The notes under the pieces: model-generated
The model's input: the letters and a program-made list of their open reading frames with translations, nothing else
What the model was told of the DNA's origin: nothing
Databases searched by the model: none
Source: Symbiodinium natans
Taxonomy: Eukaryota > Sar > Dinophyceae > Suessiales > Symbiodiniaceae
Reading direction: 5' to 3'
Assembly: GCA_905221605.1 (NCBI GenBank)
Contig: CAJNDS010002136.1
Coordinates: forward strand, 134,001 to 198,000
Length of the DNA: 64,000 bases
Part shown: positions 40,530 through 51,899 of the stretch, one piece after another
Layout: each line of letters opens with the position of its first letter
How positions within the stretch are numbered: position 1 is the first letter of the stretch
Program-made: the position numbers and the translations under genes

Positions 40530-43500
40530 TTCATGCGGGCCGTTGGTACAGATCCTCCCAGGGGACACATGGGTCCGTGTGCTCCACACATGGCACAGAC
40601 AAGTGTTGTCCAAATATGCTGGTGTCTGCCACATTAACCTGTCCCGGCGGACTTTGACACAGCAGAGGCCACAAGCAGGCCCCGCCGCAACACGGCGCAC
40701 GATTGCACTATGGCGCATGGAATAGGGGCCCACTGCTCGAGGTTGACGAAACGTGGGCCCGGGGGTATGAATGCGCAAAAGTGTAACGCTTGACCAAACA
40801 GCACATGCACATGATATCTGTGGATTCAGCCTCGACGCGATTACAGAAGCTCACAAGGGCCTCAAGGGTTTGCCTCGCCTGACATACACTTCATTGACCT
40901 GATCCCTGTGCTCCACACATGCTTGGAGCCGCTGCCTGCCTGGCACCATGTCACAGGCAAGTGTTGTCCAGATATGCTCGTGTCTGCCACATTAACCTGT
41001 CCCGGCGGACTTTGACACAGCAGAGGCCACAAGCAGGCCCTGCCGCAACACGCCGCACGATTGCACTATGGCACATGGAATAGGGGCCCACTGCTCAAGG
41101 TTGACGATACGTGGGCCCGGGGGTATGAATGCGCAAAAGTGTAACGCTGGACCAAGCAGCACATGCACGTGAGATCTGTGGATTCAGCCTCGATGAAATT
41201 TCAGAAGCTCACAAGGGCCTCAAGGGTTTGCCTCGCCTGACATACACTTCATTGACCTGATCCCTGTGCTCCACACATGCTTGGAGCCTCTGCCTGCCTG
41301 GCACCATGTCACAGGCAAGTGTTGTCCAAATATGCTCGTGTCTGCCACATTAACCTGTCCCGGCGGACTTTGACACAGCAGAGGCCACAAGCAGGCCCCG
41401 CCGCAACACGGCGCACGATTGCACTATGGCGCATGGAATAGGGGCCCACTGCTCGAGGTTGACGATACGTGGGCCCGGGGGTATGAATGCGCGAAAGTGT
41501 AACGCGGGACCAAGCAGCACATGCACGTGAGATCTGTGGATTCGGCCTCGACGTAAATTCAGAAGCTCACAAGGGCCTCAATGGTTTGCCTCGCCTGACA
41601 TACACTTCATTGACCTGATCCCTGTGCTCCACACATGCTTGGAGCCGCTGCCTGCCTGGCACCATGTCACAGGCAAGTGCTGTCCAAATATGCCCGTGTC
41701 TGCCACGTTAACCTGTCCCGGCGGACTTTGACACGGCAGAGGCCACAAGCAGGCCCCGCCGCAACACGGCGCACGATTGCACTATGGCGCATGGAATAGG
41801 GGCCCACTGCTCGAGGTTGACGATACGTGGGCCCGGGGGTATGAATGCGCAAAAGTGTAACGCTGGACCAAGCAGCACATGCACGTGAGATCTGTGGATT
41901 CAGCCTCGACGAAATTTCAGAAGCTCACAAGGGTGTATCTCTGTGCTCCACACATGCCTGCCTGGCACCATGTCACAGGCAAGTGTTGTCCAAATATGCT
42001 CGTGTCTGCCACATTAACCTGTCCCGGCGGACTTTGACACAGCAGAGGCCACAAGCAGGCCCCGCCGCAACACGGCGCACGATTGCACTGTGGCGCATGG
42101 AATAGGGGCCCACTGCTCAAGGTTGACGATACGTGGGCCCGGGGGTATGAATGCGCAAACGTGTAACGCTGGACCAAGCAGCACATGCACGTGAGATCTG
42201 TGGATTCAGCCTCGACGTAATTTCAGAAGCTCACAAGGGCCTCAAGGGTTTGCCTCGCCTGACATACACTTCATTGACCTGATCCCTGTGCTCCACACAG
42301 GCTCGGAGCCGCTGCCTGCCTGGCACCATGTCACAGGCAAGTGCTGTCCAAACATGCTCGTGTCTGCCACGTTAACCTGTCCCGGCGGACTTTGACACAG
42401 CAGAGGCCACAAGCAGGCCCCGCCGCAACACGGCGCACGATTGCACTATGGCGCATGGAATAGGGGCCCACTGCTCGAGGTTGACGATACGTGGGCCCGG
42501 GGGTATGAATGCGCAAAAGTGTAACGCCTGACCAAGCAGCACATGCACGTGAGACCTGTAGATTCAGCCTCGACGAAATTTCAGAGCACAAGGGTTTGCC
42601 TCGCCCTGACATACACTTCATTGACCTGATCTCTGTGCTCCACACATGCTTGGAGCCGCAGCCTGCCTGGCACCATGTCACAGGCAAGTGCTGTCCAAAT
42701 ATGCTCGTGTCTGCCACATTAACCTGCCCCGGCGGACTTTGACACAGCAGAGGCCACAAGCAGGCCCTGCCGCAACACGGCGCACGATTGCACTATGGCG
42801 CATGGAATAGGGGTCCACTGCTCGAGGTTGACGATACGTGGGCCCGGGGGTATGAATGCGCAAAAGTGTAACGCTTGACCAAGCAGCACATGCACGTGAG
42901 ACCTGTGGATTCAGCCTCGACGAAATTTCAGAAGCTCACAAGATTTTGCCTCGCCCTGACATACACTTCATTGACCTGATCTCTGTGCTCCACACATGCT
43001 TGGAGCCGCTGCCTGCCTGGCACCATGTCACAGGCAAGTGCTGTCCAAATATGCTCGTGTCTGCCACATTAACCTGTCCCGGCGGACTTTGACACAGCAG
43101 AGGCCACAAGCAGGCCCCGCCGCAACACGGCGCACGATTGCACTATGGCGCATGGAATAGGGGCCCACTGCTCGAGGTTGACGATACGTGGGCCCGGGGG
43201 TATGAATGCGCAAAAGTGTAGCGCTGGACCAAGCAGCACATGCACGTGAGATCTGTGGATTCAGCCTCGACGTAATTTCAGAAGCTCACAAGGGCCTCAA
43301 GGGTTTGCCTCGCCTGACATACACTTCATTGACCTGATCCCTGTGCCACACATGCTTGGAGCCGCAGCCTGCCTGGCACCATGTCACAGGCAAGTGCTGT
43401 CCAAATATGCTCGTGTCTGCCACATTAACCTGTCCCGGCGGACTTTGACACAGCAGAGGCCACAAGCAGGCCCCGCCGCAACACGGCGCACGATTGCACT

Positions 43501-43850
43501 GTGGCGCATGGAATAGGGGCCCACTGCTCGAGGTTGACGATACGTGGGCCCGGGGGTATGAATGCGCAAAAGTGTAACGCCTGACCAAGCAGCACACGCA
43601 CGCGAGATCTGTGGATTCAGCCTCGACGAGCACAAGCTCTGCAGGGTCTGGTCTGTGTGCTCCACCAAACGTTTAAAGCCGCTGCTTGCCACCGTGGCAC
43701 AGACTGAAGTTGTCCGCGCGTTTGCCAAACTTTGATACAGCAAGAAACACGAGCAAACCCCACCACAACACGACACACGAAGGTACTACAGCGACCCACT
43801 GTCAAAATTTAACAAAACTTCGACGCGGGGCATGAAAGAGCACACAGATA
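40530..43850. repeat. 358-bp tandem satellite, about 9 copies
   Basis: The landmark ACATGCAC recurs at 40803, 41161, 41519, 41877, 42183, 42541, 42888, 43238 and (as ACACGCAC) 43594. Spacings are 358, 358, 358, 306, 358, 347, 350 and 356. Copies are highly similar except the last (43630-43850), which is strongly diverged. 358 is not a multiple of 3, so the open frames inside units cannot form one repeat protein. No telomeric repeat or MITE interrupts the array. Confidence 0.93.
40726..40760. other. Conserved hairpin in satellite unit (first copy)
   Basis: GGGCCCAC and GTGGGCCC form an 8-bp perfect stem around a 19-base loop. It is repeated in every unit; the copy near 42810 has GGGTCCAC, which keeps pairing as G-U in RNA. 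Confidence 0.75.
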
Positions 43851-43854
43851 AGAT

Positions 43855-44060
43855 GTAATACATATGTGTATATGTCTATCTATCTATATATATATATATG
43901 TGTGTGTAAGTAAAAAGAATGGAAACAATGCGAGTAACAACAAAAAGAATAAGAACAATACAATTATATATATATATATATTAATGCAAAAAGAATGCAA
44001 GAAAAAACGATACGAGTAACAACAAAAGGAATAAGAACAATACAGTTATATATATATATG
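43855..44060. repeat. AT-rich tract with duplicated segment
   Basis: A roughly 70-bp unit (AAAAAGAAT..GTAACAACAAAA..ACAATACA..ATATATAT) is repeated at about 43912 and 43985, ending the satellite region. Confidence 0.82.
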
Positions 44061-44187
44061 TAGAGCAGCAAAGATGGGAGAAGGCAGTTGCCGTGGCGTT
44101 TCGTCCGAAGGCTTTGCATCAACTCTATCAGCTGGGCATGGCTGGGGTTCCACGCGATGCACCACATCCGGGATTTCCTGCTTGAGG

Positions 44188-44277
44188 GTTAGGGTTTAGG
44201 GTTTAGGGTTTAGGGTTTAGGGTTTAGGGTTTAGGGTTTAGGGTTTAGGGTTTAGGGTTTAGGGTTTAGGGTTTAGG
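44188..44277 (+). repeat. Telomeric array
   Basis: About 13 TTTAGGG units. Confidence 0.96.
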
Positions 44278-44279
44278 GC

Positions 44280-44400
44280 AGGATGGTCGCCAAAAAGGAG
44301 GCTTGGGATGCTCCAGGTCCAGGGCTTGAGTTTCTCGCGGGCGTCCGGCTCTCTCAGTCTCCCTAAGGCTCTAAGGACTCTTTCTCTTAGGGATTTTGGG
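44280..44400 (-). CDS. Possible exon
   Basis: Open frame with SLRERVLRALGRLREPDARE, strongly helical, running into a telomeric array. Splice sites not fixed; may continue the gene above. Confidence 0.33.
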
Positions 44401-44694
44401 CCCAAAGGCCTTCTTATGTAAGGTTTTTGGCATTTTTGGGCTGTTTTGAGCCTCAGGGTTTGGGACTTGGGCATTAGGCTTCTGTTGCGGAAGCGAGTGC
44501 TTGGCCTCCAGCCTGTACTACCTTCAGCCGTGTGTTCGTAGCTATTGCGCGTGCGTCTTTGCTTTTCGGAACCTGGCAGCGACGCTCTGCTGCAAGGTGA
44601 ATTCGACACTCCTTCCGGAAGCAGCCCTCAGGGTTTAGGGTTTAGGGTTTAGCCCTTGCCGACATGAATCGTCGCAAACCCTTCCCCCTCCTGC

Positions 44695-44742
44695 CTGCGC
44701 CAGAGCGAACGCAGGCATCGCCACATCGGCAGACAGCAACTC
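44695..44742 (-). CDS. Unidentified gene, exon e
   Basis: 48 bp, phase 0/0, acceptor GCCACACAG, GC donor (CAG|GC). Reads ELLSADVAMPAFALAQ. Confidence 0.5.
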
Positions 44743-44874
44743 CTGTGTGGCACTCCCGCAGATAACTGCCGGGATCTCCGTGGATGATGGTATACTGCAT
44801 ACTCGATCAGGGTGTAGGGCGTGCACTTTGTGAATTTGTAGTTTTGCGAGTCCTGGAACTGTCAGGGTTGTTGT

Positions 44875-45187
44875 GGGTTTAGGGTTTAGGGAGGGTTTAG
44901 GGTTTAGGGTTTAGGGTTTAGGGTTTAGGGTTTAGGGTTTAGGGTTTAGGGTTTAGGGTTTAGGGTTTAGGGTTTAGGGTTTAGGGTTTAGGGTTTAGGG
45001 TTTAGGGTTTAGAGTCTGCGCTTTGCAAGGACTGTTGAGCTTCGCTGCTGGAGCCTCCAACTCGGACTTCGGCGAGGGCCTCCCCACGTGCACCTGACAT
45101 GTTCGCAAAAAGGCAGGGAGATTTCGGGATGCGGTAGGGTTTAGGGTTTAGGGTTTAGGGTTTAGGGTTTAGGTTTTAGGGTTTAGG
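44875..45187 (+). repeat. Telomeric arrays around exon d
   Basis: 44875-45012 (about 19 units) and 45137-45187. Confidence 0.96.
45055..45093 (-). CDS. Unidentified gene, exon d
   Basis: 39 bp, phase 0/0, acceptor ATGTCAG, GC donor (GAG|GC). Reads VHVGRPSPKSELE. Confidence 0.48.
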
Positions 45188-45283
45188 GGTTTCCGACATT
45201 CGGGTAGCTTATAGGGGTCCCTTCTAGAAGGGAATCCTGCTGTTTGGGGGGTTTTTAGGGGTCCCCTAGGTTCGTAAACCCCC
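45186..45283. mobile_element. MITE-like family H
   Basis: GGGGTTTCCGACATTCGGGT ... GTTCGTAAACCCCC; the left end is fused to a telomeric array. Confidence 0.8.
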
Positions 45284-45353
45284 ATCTAGGGGCTTATGGT
45301 TGACGACCTGGCCTTGGGGAAAGAACGGGACTTCGCGGAACTAGGTTCATGCC

Positions 45354-45470
45354 TTACGCGCAGTTGACACACTCATCTGCTCGGCAGCCCGTTGCACCAA
45401 AGTGCCTACAGAATAGGAGGACTGCGCGGATGACATGATGGCTTGCTAAGAAAACTGCCATCGATAGATC
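45354..45470 (-). CDS. Unidentified gene, exon c
   Basis: Acceptor TGCTTCAG, open for 38 codons to TAA; begins DLSMAVFLASHHVIRAVLLF. If the gene continues to the exons at 45.1 and 44.7 kb, a donor lies inside this stretch, for example CGC|GC. Confidence 0.45.
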   Translation of the reverse strand, partial: DLSMAVFLASHHVIRAVLLFCRHFGATGCRADECVNCA

Positions 45471-45750
45471 CTGAAGCAGAACAAGTTCGATGGGCCTTGA
45501 GCCACTCAAAAGGGTTTAGGGTTTAGGGTTTAGGGCTTAGGGTTTAGGATAAACAAAAAGAGAGATTGGAGCTGGCTGCAGTGGGCGCGGTGGGCGCGTT
45601 CAAAAGTCCAGGCGTTGTCTTGACCGTCTCGGCTCTCACTAAAGTCATGCTGGGGCTTAAACCCTAAACCCTAAACCCGAAACCCTAACCCCTAACCCCT
45701 AACCCCTAGACCCTCATAAACTGCACCCGTCGAGCGGCTGTTCCTCAGGC

Positions 45751-45825
45751 CTCCAAGCGTGCATAGTGGCCGCAGACAAAGACCCCTTCGTGGAAGCGGC
45801 CGACCCTGGCATGAGCTGATGTGGC
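45751..45825 (-). CDS. Unidentified gene, exon b
   Basis: 75 bp, phase 0/0, acceptor GCTAGAG, GC donor (GAG|GC). Contains RVGRFHEGVFVCGHYARLE. Family not recognised. Confidence 0.52.
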
Positions 45826-46021
45826 CTCTAGCACTCTAGCGTTTAGGGTTTAGGGTTTAGGGTTTAGGGCTACTAGCTTGGCCGCCTACAGTGAAATTCA
45901 ACAGACGAATAGCTGATAATATGTCTAAAAATCGAAAGACGCATTGCTGATGTGTCTTGAGTTGTTTGCCTCAGGTGCTCGTGAGGACGTACACTAAGCT
46001 TCAGCCCTTCTCAGTCGTGGC

Positions 46022-46069
46022 AGGCTTGATGGTCTGTGCGAGCTCCACCCCTTTCTGCCCCCGAATATC
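46022..46069 (-). CDS. Unidentified gene, exon a
   Basis: 48 bp, phase 0/0, acceptor GCCTGAG, GC donor (CCT|GC). Reads DIRGQKGVELAQTIKP. First of a run of five consistent minus-strand exons within 1.4 kb. Confidence 0.5.
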
Positions 46070-46234
46070 CTCAGGCCTAGCCCTCCCCCTAAACCCTAAA
46101 CCCTACACCCTACGCCCTACACCCTACACCCTAAACCCTAAACCCCTCCACCCCCCATCTGTCGAGACAAATCTAAAGCAAGCGAGGCTCAAGCGGCCGG
46201 AGCCTTGAGTCCTGATACCCTCAACCCTCAAATG

Positions 46235-46333
46235 GGGGTTTACGAACATAAGGGAACCCTACATAGGCCCCCAAATAGCAGGATCCCCGTATAATAGAAA
46301 CCCCAAGAAGGTACCCGCATTTCCGGAAACCCT
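46235..46333. mobile_element. MITE-like family H with target-site-like repeat
   Basis: GGGGGTTTACGAACATAAGG ... TTTCCGGAAACCC, flanked by TCAAAT. Confidence 0.85.
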
Positions 46334-46446
46334 CAAATTCACAAATCCCTGCACCTCTCTAAGCTACGAGAATCCGATAACATGCCGAGGAGCAATGCTG
46401 TCAGCCCATCAGGGTAAACGTACCTCATCCACCCTACCAGGCCCTA

Positions 46447-46551
46447 CTACTATTTGCTTAAGAAGCCCCCAGAAATTTAAAATAAGAATCGCTATATTGC
46501 CCTTAAAGGAGTAGTGCTTTCTATGTTGTGGGGTTCTTAAGCACATAGTAG
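46447..46551. mobile_element. MITE-like family B
   Basis: CTACTATTTGCTTAAGAAGC / GGTTCTTAAGCACATAGTAG. Confidence 0.88.
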
Positions 46552-46717
46552 CCTACCAGCAGTCATGAGTGGTCCGGGACTTATGGGCTTAGGGCCAGCT
46601 GCCCCTCCCCCCAACGCGAAACCCCAAAATGGTTCCCTTGTGGCGCCGGCTCGGTATAAGGTTAGAGGCCGGAGTATAGGGGGCCTCAGCCCTGAAATTT
46701 GTGAGCTGATCCTTCCC

Positions 46718-46828
46718 TAAGGTCCATGTACCCAAATAGGGGGGGGGGGGGGGAAACTTCGGCCTTAAAGTACTTCCTTAATCTAGGGACTTTGGGGCCC
46801 AAGTATATGCTGAGGTACATGGATCTTG
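46718..46828. mobile_element. MITE-like family D, diverged
   Basis: CCTAAGGTCCATGTACC / GGTACATGGATC with a 16-base G run. Confidence 0.78.
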
Positions 46829-46907
46829 TCACGGAGCCCGAACACAAAGATATCCTCCAGCCCAAGCGACAGCAAACGAAGCCACCACAGGCCATACAAG
46901 ACCCCCG

Positions 46908-47005
46908 GGTTCTTCGTAGGGAATGATGAGGGAATTAGGGCGCTATATAACACCTTAAAGGGTATATAGGGGACCTCATTCCCTCATTCCCTACTAAGGA
47001 ACCAG
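46908..47005. mobile_element. MITE-like family J
   Basis: GGTTCTTCGTAGGGAATGAT ... CATTCCCTACTAAGGAACC. Confidence 0.88.
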
Positions 47006-47054
47006 CAAGAAGATCAAACTCTGACGTCAACTAACCACCACGCTTTCAGGCTGG

Positions 47055-47142
47055 CTGGTTCTTGGTAGGGAAGCCTATATAATGAAATCCCTTAAAGGGT
47101 CTACATGGGGCCCTAATTCCCTCATTCCCTACTAAGAACCAG
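47055..47142. mobile_element. MITE-like family J
   Basis: CTGGTTCTTGGTAGGGAAGC ... TCCCTACTAAGAACCAG; a telomeric array starts right after it. Confidence 0.88.
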
Positions 47143-47145
47143 GGG

Positions 47146-47431
47146 GCTTAGGGTTTAGGGTTTAGGGTTTAGGGTTAGGGTTTAAGGTTTAGGGTTTAGG
47201 GTTTAGGGTTTAGGGTTTAGGGTTTAGGGTTTAGGGTTTAGGGTTTAGGGTTTAGGGTTTAGGGTTTTAGGGTTTAGGGTTTAGGGTTTAGGGAGGTGCA
47301 TGATCTCATCACCTGTGTGCTCCCCCTCCTCGTCCACAGCTCCAAGGACACCTCGGGAGTCATGTACTTGAAGGTTCAGGGTTTAGGGTTTAGGGTTTAG
47401 GGTTTAGGGTTTAGGGTTTAGGGTTTAGGGG
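47146..47431 (+). repeat. Telomeric arrays
   Basis: 47146-47293 (about 21 units, starting at the end of a family J element) and 47378-47431. The 80-bp unique segment between has good splice-like edges on both strands, so no exon is called. Confidence 0.95.
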
Positions 47432-47595
47432 TGACCCATGAGAAGTGTACCACATATAAGCTCCCTAAGTACCCACTAGGGCTCTCATTGGGTGATAAGT
47501 GCAGTTATGATTGGGTTACTAAGTACCATGAACCTCCAAGTAACCCTAAACCCGAAACCCCTCAACCCTCACTAAGTACCATGAACCTCCAAGTA
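47430..47595. mobile_element. Family C element with duplicated right end
   Basis: The right terminus at 47518-47542 is repeated exactly at 47571-47595, with a telomere-like tract (47543-47570) between the copies. Confidence 0.85.
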
Positions 47596-48162
47596 GGCCA
47601 ACTGGCCCGCGCAGCTTGGGTGACTTTAGCTCTGGGGCATTTGGGCTGCGCCCTAAACCCTAAACTCTACATGAAACCCCAAAATTCAGGTTTCAGCACG
47701 TCAGGGCTTCGAGACTTGACTGCTCTTAGGGGTAAGGATTTCGTCGGCACCACATCTTGCGATCCCACCATTCCCATGCCCGCCCTTCGAAACAGTACGA
47801 AGCAGTATGAGGTAACAATAGAGAGATTATCATCGGGGGTACTATAACCCCTGTAACAAAAAGGGGAAGCATCCCAATGACAAACGCCTACACTAGCAAG
47901 GCCCTAAAGCTCTTCAACTCCTTCTACCCACTTTGGGGTTTATCGTGTCCCGATACACAGGGAGGCAACAGTCCTACCACCAAGTGCCCTTAACCCAACG
48001 CCCCGAACCCACAACTGTTACCCTAAACCCTAAACCCTAAACCCGACATCCTAAACCCTAAACCCTAAACCCTAAAACCCTAAACCCTAAACCCTAAAAC
48101 CCTAAACCCTAAAACCCTAAACCCTAAAACCCTCCGAAGCTTGCTGCTTGACAAGCCGCAGC

Positions 48163-48205
48163 CTCCGGAGTCATCGAAGACTTGTGCCATCCCCGTGCGG
48201 ACATC
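48163..48205 (-). CDS. Possible EF-hand-like exon
   Basis: 43 bp, acceptor GGCAGAG, GC donor (GGAG|GC). Reads DVRTGMAQVFDDSG, ending inside what looks like an EF-hand loop. Continuing unspliced gives GCGLSSSKL. Confidence 0.35.
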
Positions 48206-48281
48206 CTCTGCCCACGGGTACGTGGGTTTAGGGTTTAGGGTTTAGGGTTTAGGGCTTAGGGTTTAGGGTTTAGGGCCTGCA

Positions 48282-48341
48282 GGTTGGGATGTTCCCCCGT
48301 ATATTTTTTTGATTTTCGGGGGGTTCTTAAGCAAGTAGTAG
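48282..48341. mobile_element. Chimeric element: family A left end joined to family B right end
   Basis: GGTTGGGATGTTCCCCCGTA runs into GGGGGGTTCTTAAGCAAGTAGTA, which is the opposite end of a different family. 60 bp. Confidence 0.82.
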
Positions 48342-48369
48342 AAAACCCTAAACGCTAAACCCCAAACCC

Positions 48370-48432
48370 TATTTTAAGGGAATCCCACTATTTGGGGGTT
48401 TATAGTATGGGCCTTCTTTTCGCAACCCCCCC
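48370..48432. mobile_element. Family H remnant
   Basis: GGGAATCCCACTATTTGGGG ... TTTTCGCAACCCCCC. Confidence 0.6.
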
Positions 48433-48696
48433 TGATTTTCTGGCTGTCTTGAGCTGTTGGACAAAGCTTGAGGTGCTGAGCTTTTGGATTTACCCTTAGG
48501 GTTTAGGGTTTAGGGTTTAGGGTTTGGGGTTTAGGGTTTAGGGTTTAGGGTTTAGGGTTTAGGGTTTAGGGCCCCCAACGAGGTCGACGCCTTGATCCCT
48601 TCACCCTGACAGCCAATGGAGGCGCTCCTCTGCAAAGGACCCGCGAAAGACCAGGGAGCCAGTATCGTCGATCTGCCTCAAAGTGCTTGCCGTTGG

Positions 48697-48783
48697 CAAT
48701 GAGGGAATTGGGGCCGTATGTGTTCCCTTTAAGGGATTATGTAGGACACCTCATTCGCCCCATTCCCCACTCACCAACAGTAA
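48697..48783. mobile_element. MITE-like family J, diverged
   Basis: GGCAATGAGGGAATTGGGGC ... CCCCATTCCCCACTCACC. Confidence 0.7.
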
Positions 48784-48844
48784 GAGAGTGGCTTGGTAAG
48801 GTAGACTTGTACGAGAGTCAGAGATCGGGGCTTTTGGTTAAGGG

Positions 48845-48944
48845 TTGGGATGTTCCCTTTATACAAACAGTCCTGAATAGGGATCATAGTACCCCCTACT
48901 CTAATCCCCACTAAGGACTGTTAGTATCAGGGGGGACATCCCAA
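48845..48944. mobile_element. MITE-like family A
   Basis: Terminal TTGGGATGTTCCC / GGGGGGACATCCCAA with the family core. Confidence 0.88.
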
Positions 48945-49779
48945 GTTTAGGGGATTCTACGGGTCAAGGTTCAGTTGAAATGGGTAGTGGACTTGAGGAG
49001 CCTTCCAGGGGCTAAGGATAGGGTTAGGGTTTCGGGTTTAGGATTTAGGGTTTAGGGTTCCGGGTTTAGGGTTCAGGGTTTCGGGTTTAAGGTGAGGAGG
49101 GCTAGGGTTTAGGATTAGGGTAGGCATTTAGAAACGGTGTTGTCAGAATCTTGAACCCTGTCTTGGCTACACTGTGCTAGACATCCTATTCTGGGGATTG
49201 CCTCAGGCCACAGACAGGCCAACATCCATCCTGACATGCAATTCCAACCCGCCAAACTCCAAACTTTGTCCGAAAAGGCAAACCCTGGTGCTGCAGAATG
49301 GCACGGCACGCCCGTGCAGCCGACCATCCACGTAGGAGCCAACCTCTGCGCCCAGAAAAACCCTAAACCCTACACTCTACACTCAAGGGTTTATGGGTCT
49401 CTGGGTCTAGATTCGAGGCTTAGTTTCGGTGCTTCCTTGGTGAAATGTTCACATGTTTGGCGAAGTGTCTGGTGGACTGCCAAAAGACAACTGAAATATT
49501 AAAGCCCCCCCCCCCTCCCCCCTCCCCCCCTTGTATAAAAACCCTTTGAGGGTTTTTAGCACTAGGGGGGGGGGGTTCTTATCGTTTGTCCGAAAAACCA
49601 GCCCGTCCTTCTTGTAGCATGCTGGCTCAGCAGCCCAGTCTTCCGACCCCCCCTCCCAACCCCCCCTCTCTGTAGAGGTTTGAATAGGGACAGGCACGGG
49701 ATCGGGATTTTTGGGCCAAGGGGTTATTTGTGTTATTTGTATTCGGGGGGTATTAATATTAGGGGAAGGGATTCTTTGG

Positions 49780-49842
49780 GCCCTAAAGCTACAAAAAAGG
49801 GACCTCTTTAAGGCCCTATATATGTACATGGACCGTGTGGGT
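49780..49842. mobile_element. Family D fragment
   Basis: GGGCCCTAAAGC... to TATGTACATGGACC; one end only. Confidence 0.5.
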
Positions 49843-50474
49843 TAGGGTGTTCAATGCGGGCAGGATGACTCCCCCCCACCCAAGACTTTTTAAGTCCTGG
49901 GTTGATGGCATTAAAGCCCAAAGCTAGGACACCAACCTTGAACGCCTCACCTGAGCCAACGGCCAAAGTTGTTTGGTCCTCCGGATCGAAGTACCTCGAA
50001 ACCGACACTTTTTGGGATGACTCTGGAATTGTGATATAGGTTTACAGACTGGGCTGTATAGGCCCAGGGCCGACCATGCATATGATTTGGTTTTAGAGGA
50101 CGACAAGTGCAGGTGGTTGTGGCTTATTTGATCTTATTTGCAAAGGAAACAGGAGGATGTTAGCAGAGGAACCAACCGATCAAAATCTGATGCTCATGCG
50201 CATTGCAAAGCTCGAGGAACTTTAGCTTGACATGTCTGGAGCAAGACAGTGCCCCAAACATCCATAGCATTGGTGAGCATGCCCAAAACACTGGTATTCA
50301 CAACGATATTGCTCTTTTCCCTACATTCTACAGCACAACAATGCTGGACTTTCTGCGGCCATGCCAAATGCAAACATGCAAAGCACACTGCTGTACATCA
50401 GAACTGCACGCAACATATTCATAATAGGCATGTAGGTCGGGTGCCCTAAAGGTCTCGGCCACACATACTTTTAA

Positions 50475-50496
50475 AGACAGCGCACACACACACACA

Positions 50497-50528
<32 letters not shown>

Positions 50529-50575
50529 GACTCTCTCACGCACACATTCTCCCTCTCTCTCACACACAAATAGAC
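50475..50575. repeat. (CA)n/(CT)n microsatellite
   Basis: CACACACACACACACTCTCT and long CTCTCT runs. Confidence 0.93.
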
Positions 50576-51268
50576 CGTACCCAATCAACAACTTTTCTCC
50601 AGGGGCACTCGCAGCGTCCATGTGGACGACCCGCTACAAACTCGCCTCGAAGTGGGGTGCTCACGGGAGGCTACATGCCCTGGAAGCGTCTTAGGCATTT
50701 TAGGGTACGGGGTGCACAGATGCCGCTGGCTGAGGGTTGTTTTAGCTAGATTTGCCTCGAGGGGCTTCGGGCATGGGTTGTGCAAGATCGGAAAACTCCT
50801 TAAACCGCAGCCCGCAACACTGACGCTCTGACTCAGACGAATCCTAGAGCACCAAACCCCTCAACCAGTTGATGAGAGATCCTATCAGTATGGGTAGCCG
50901 TTTCAGGAAAACCTATCGAACCTAAAGCAAGTTCTGAACCATCGCTACCAGACGCCAGACCTCAAACCAAGAAGTTCGAGGCTAAGGTTTGACTATTCAA
51001 GGGAGCAAGAAGTGCACATGCGGTACTTCGGACAGGTTGCCTTCGTTGTTCCTTATAGTTTCCTTATAGTGCAGGCTTTGAAGGCAAGGGCGAAAAAGGT
51101 ACCCTTATTGCCCAAACAAGGGGCACCACTGGGGCCTGTGGGGGTTCCCTGTAAGCACTAAACCCTAAACCCTAACCCTAAACCCTAAACCCTAAACCCT
51201 AAGCCCTAAACCCTAAACCCTAAACCCTGTAAGCCTTCATGAACCTCCTCTCCATCCACCGCATCAGC

Positions 51269-51335
51269 CTCTGCAGGTGCTTCCGTCGGCAAACCGGAGT
51301 TCACCGCGCCCACACTGTAGGCCATGCCGAAACTC
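51269..51335 (-). CDS. MORN-like repeat exon
   Basis: 67 bp, phase 0 start, acceptor GACACAAG, GC donor (AGAG|GC). Reads FRHGLQCGRGELRFADGST followed by CR and a split Gly, matching the MORN pattern GxxxxGxGxxxxxDGxxxxG. MORN repeats occur in membrane-associated proteins. No neighbouring MORN exon was found. Confidence 0.5.
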
Positions 51336-51899
51336 CTTGTGTCCACTGTGCCATGGGGTTCAGGGTTTAGGGTGTAGGGTTTAGGGTTTGGGTTTAAGGT
51401 TTGGTGCTTCGGGGCGCAACGATAGGGCATGCTTTCGGAAGCCCTGGTGTGGAACGCAAGCGTCGTGCGGGATTCCTGGTCCCTGTCACAGAAACACAAG
51501 AGCCGTAGACTCCATAACTACCCCGGAACCCCAATCAAAATTCAAAGCCTTCAAAGCCCCAACCATAGGGGATAGGAATAGGGGGACCCTTGGGGACAGA
51601 CCCCCCGAACAAGGTCCCCACGTCTTTCAAGGGTCGCCCTTATCCTACCTAGGAAAACCCCAAACCCTAAACCCTAAACCTCAACCCTAAACCCTTATCC
51701 AACCGAGGAAACAAGCAGTATGAGACAGAGGCCCAGACCCCCTCGTAGACACCGCCCTTCATCTGCAGGACCCCATGCCCATGCGGGTTTCCGGCCTGCT
51801 TGGGGTTTAGCGCAATGTGAGTGTTTTAGGAGGTGGGTTTTAGGGTTTAGGGTAATCAAGGGTTTAGGGTTTCAGGTTTAGGGGTTTAGGGGGATAGGA

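Larger units (their letters stand above)
48019..48571. repeat. Telomeric arrays with CCCTAAAA variants
   Basis: CCCTAAA/CCCTAAAA at 48019-48132; TTTAGGG at 48224-48274 and 48497-48571. Confidence 0.94.
49130..51150. other. Telomere-poor region without assigned gene
   Basis: Holds a hairpin AAAAACCCTTTGAGGGTTTTT-like at 49537-49558, a family D fragment and a microsatellite. Several open frames up to about 125 codons on either strand, none recognised. Confidence 0.5.

Noticed and set aside
42331-42759. 142-codon ORF in the satellite
   Set aside because: Units of 358 bp shift frame each copy, and similar ORFs break at different places; more likely non-coding.
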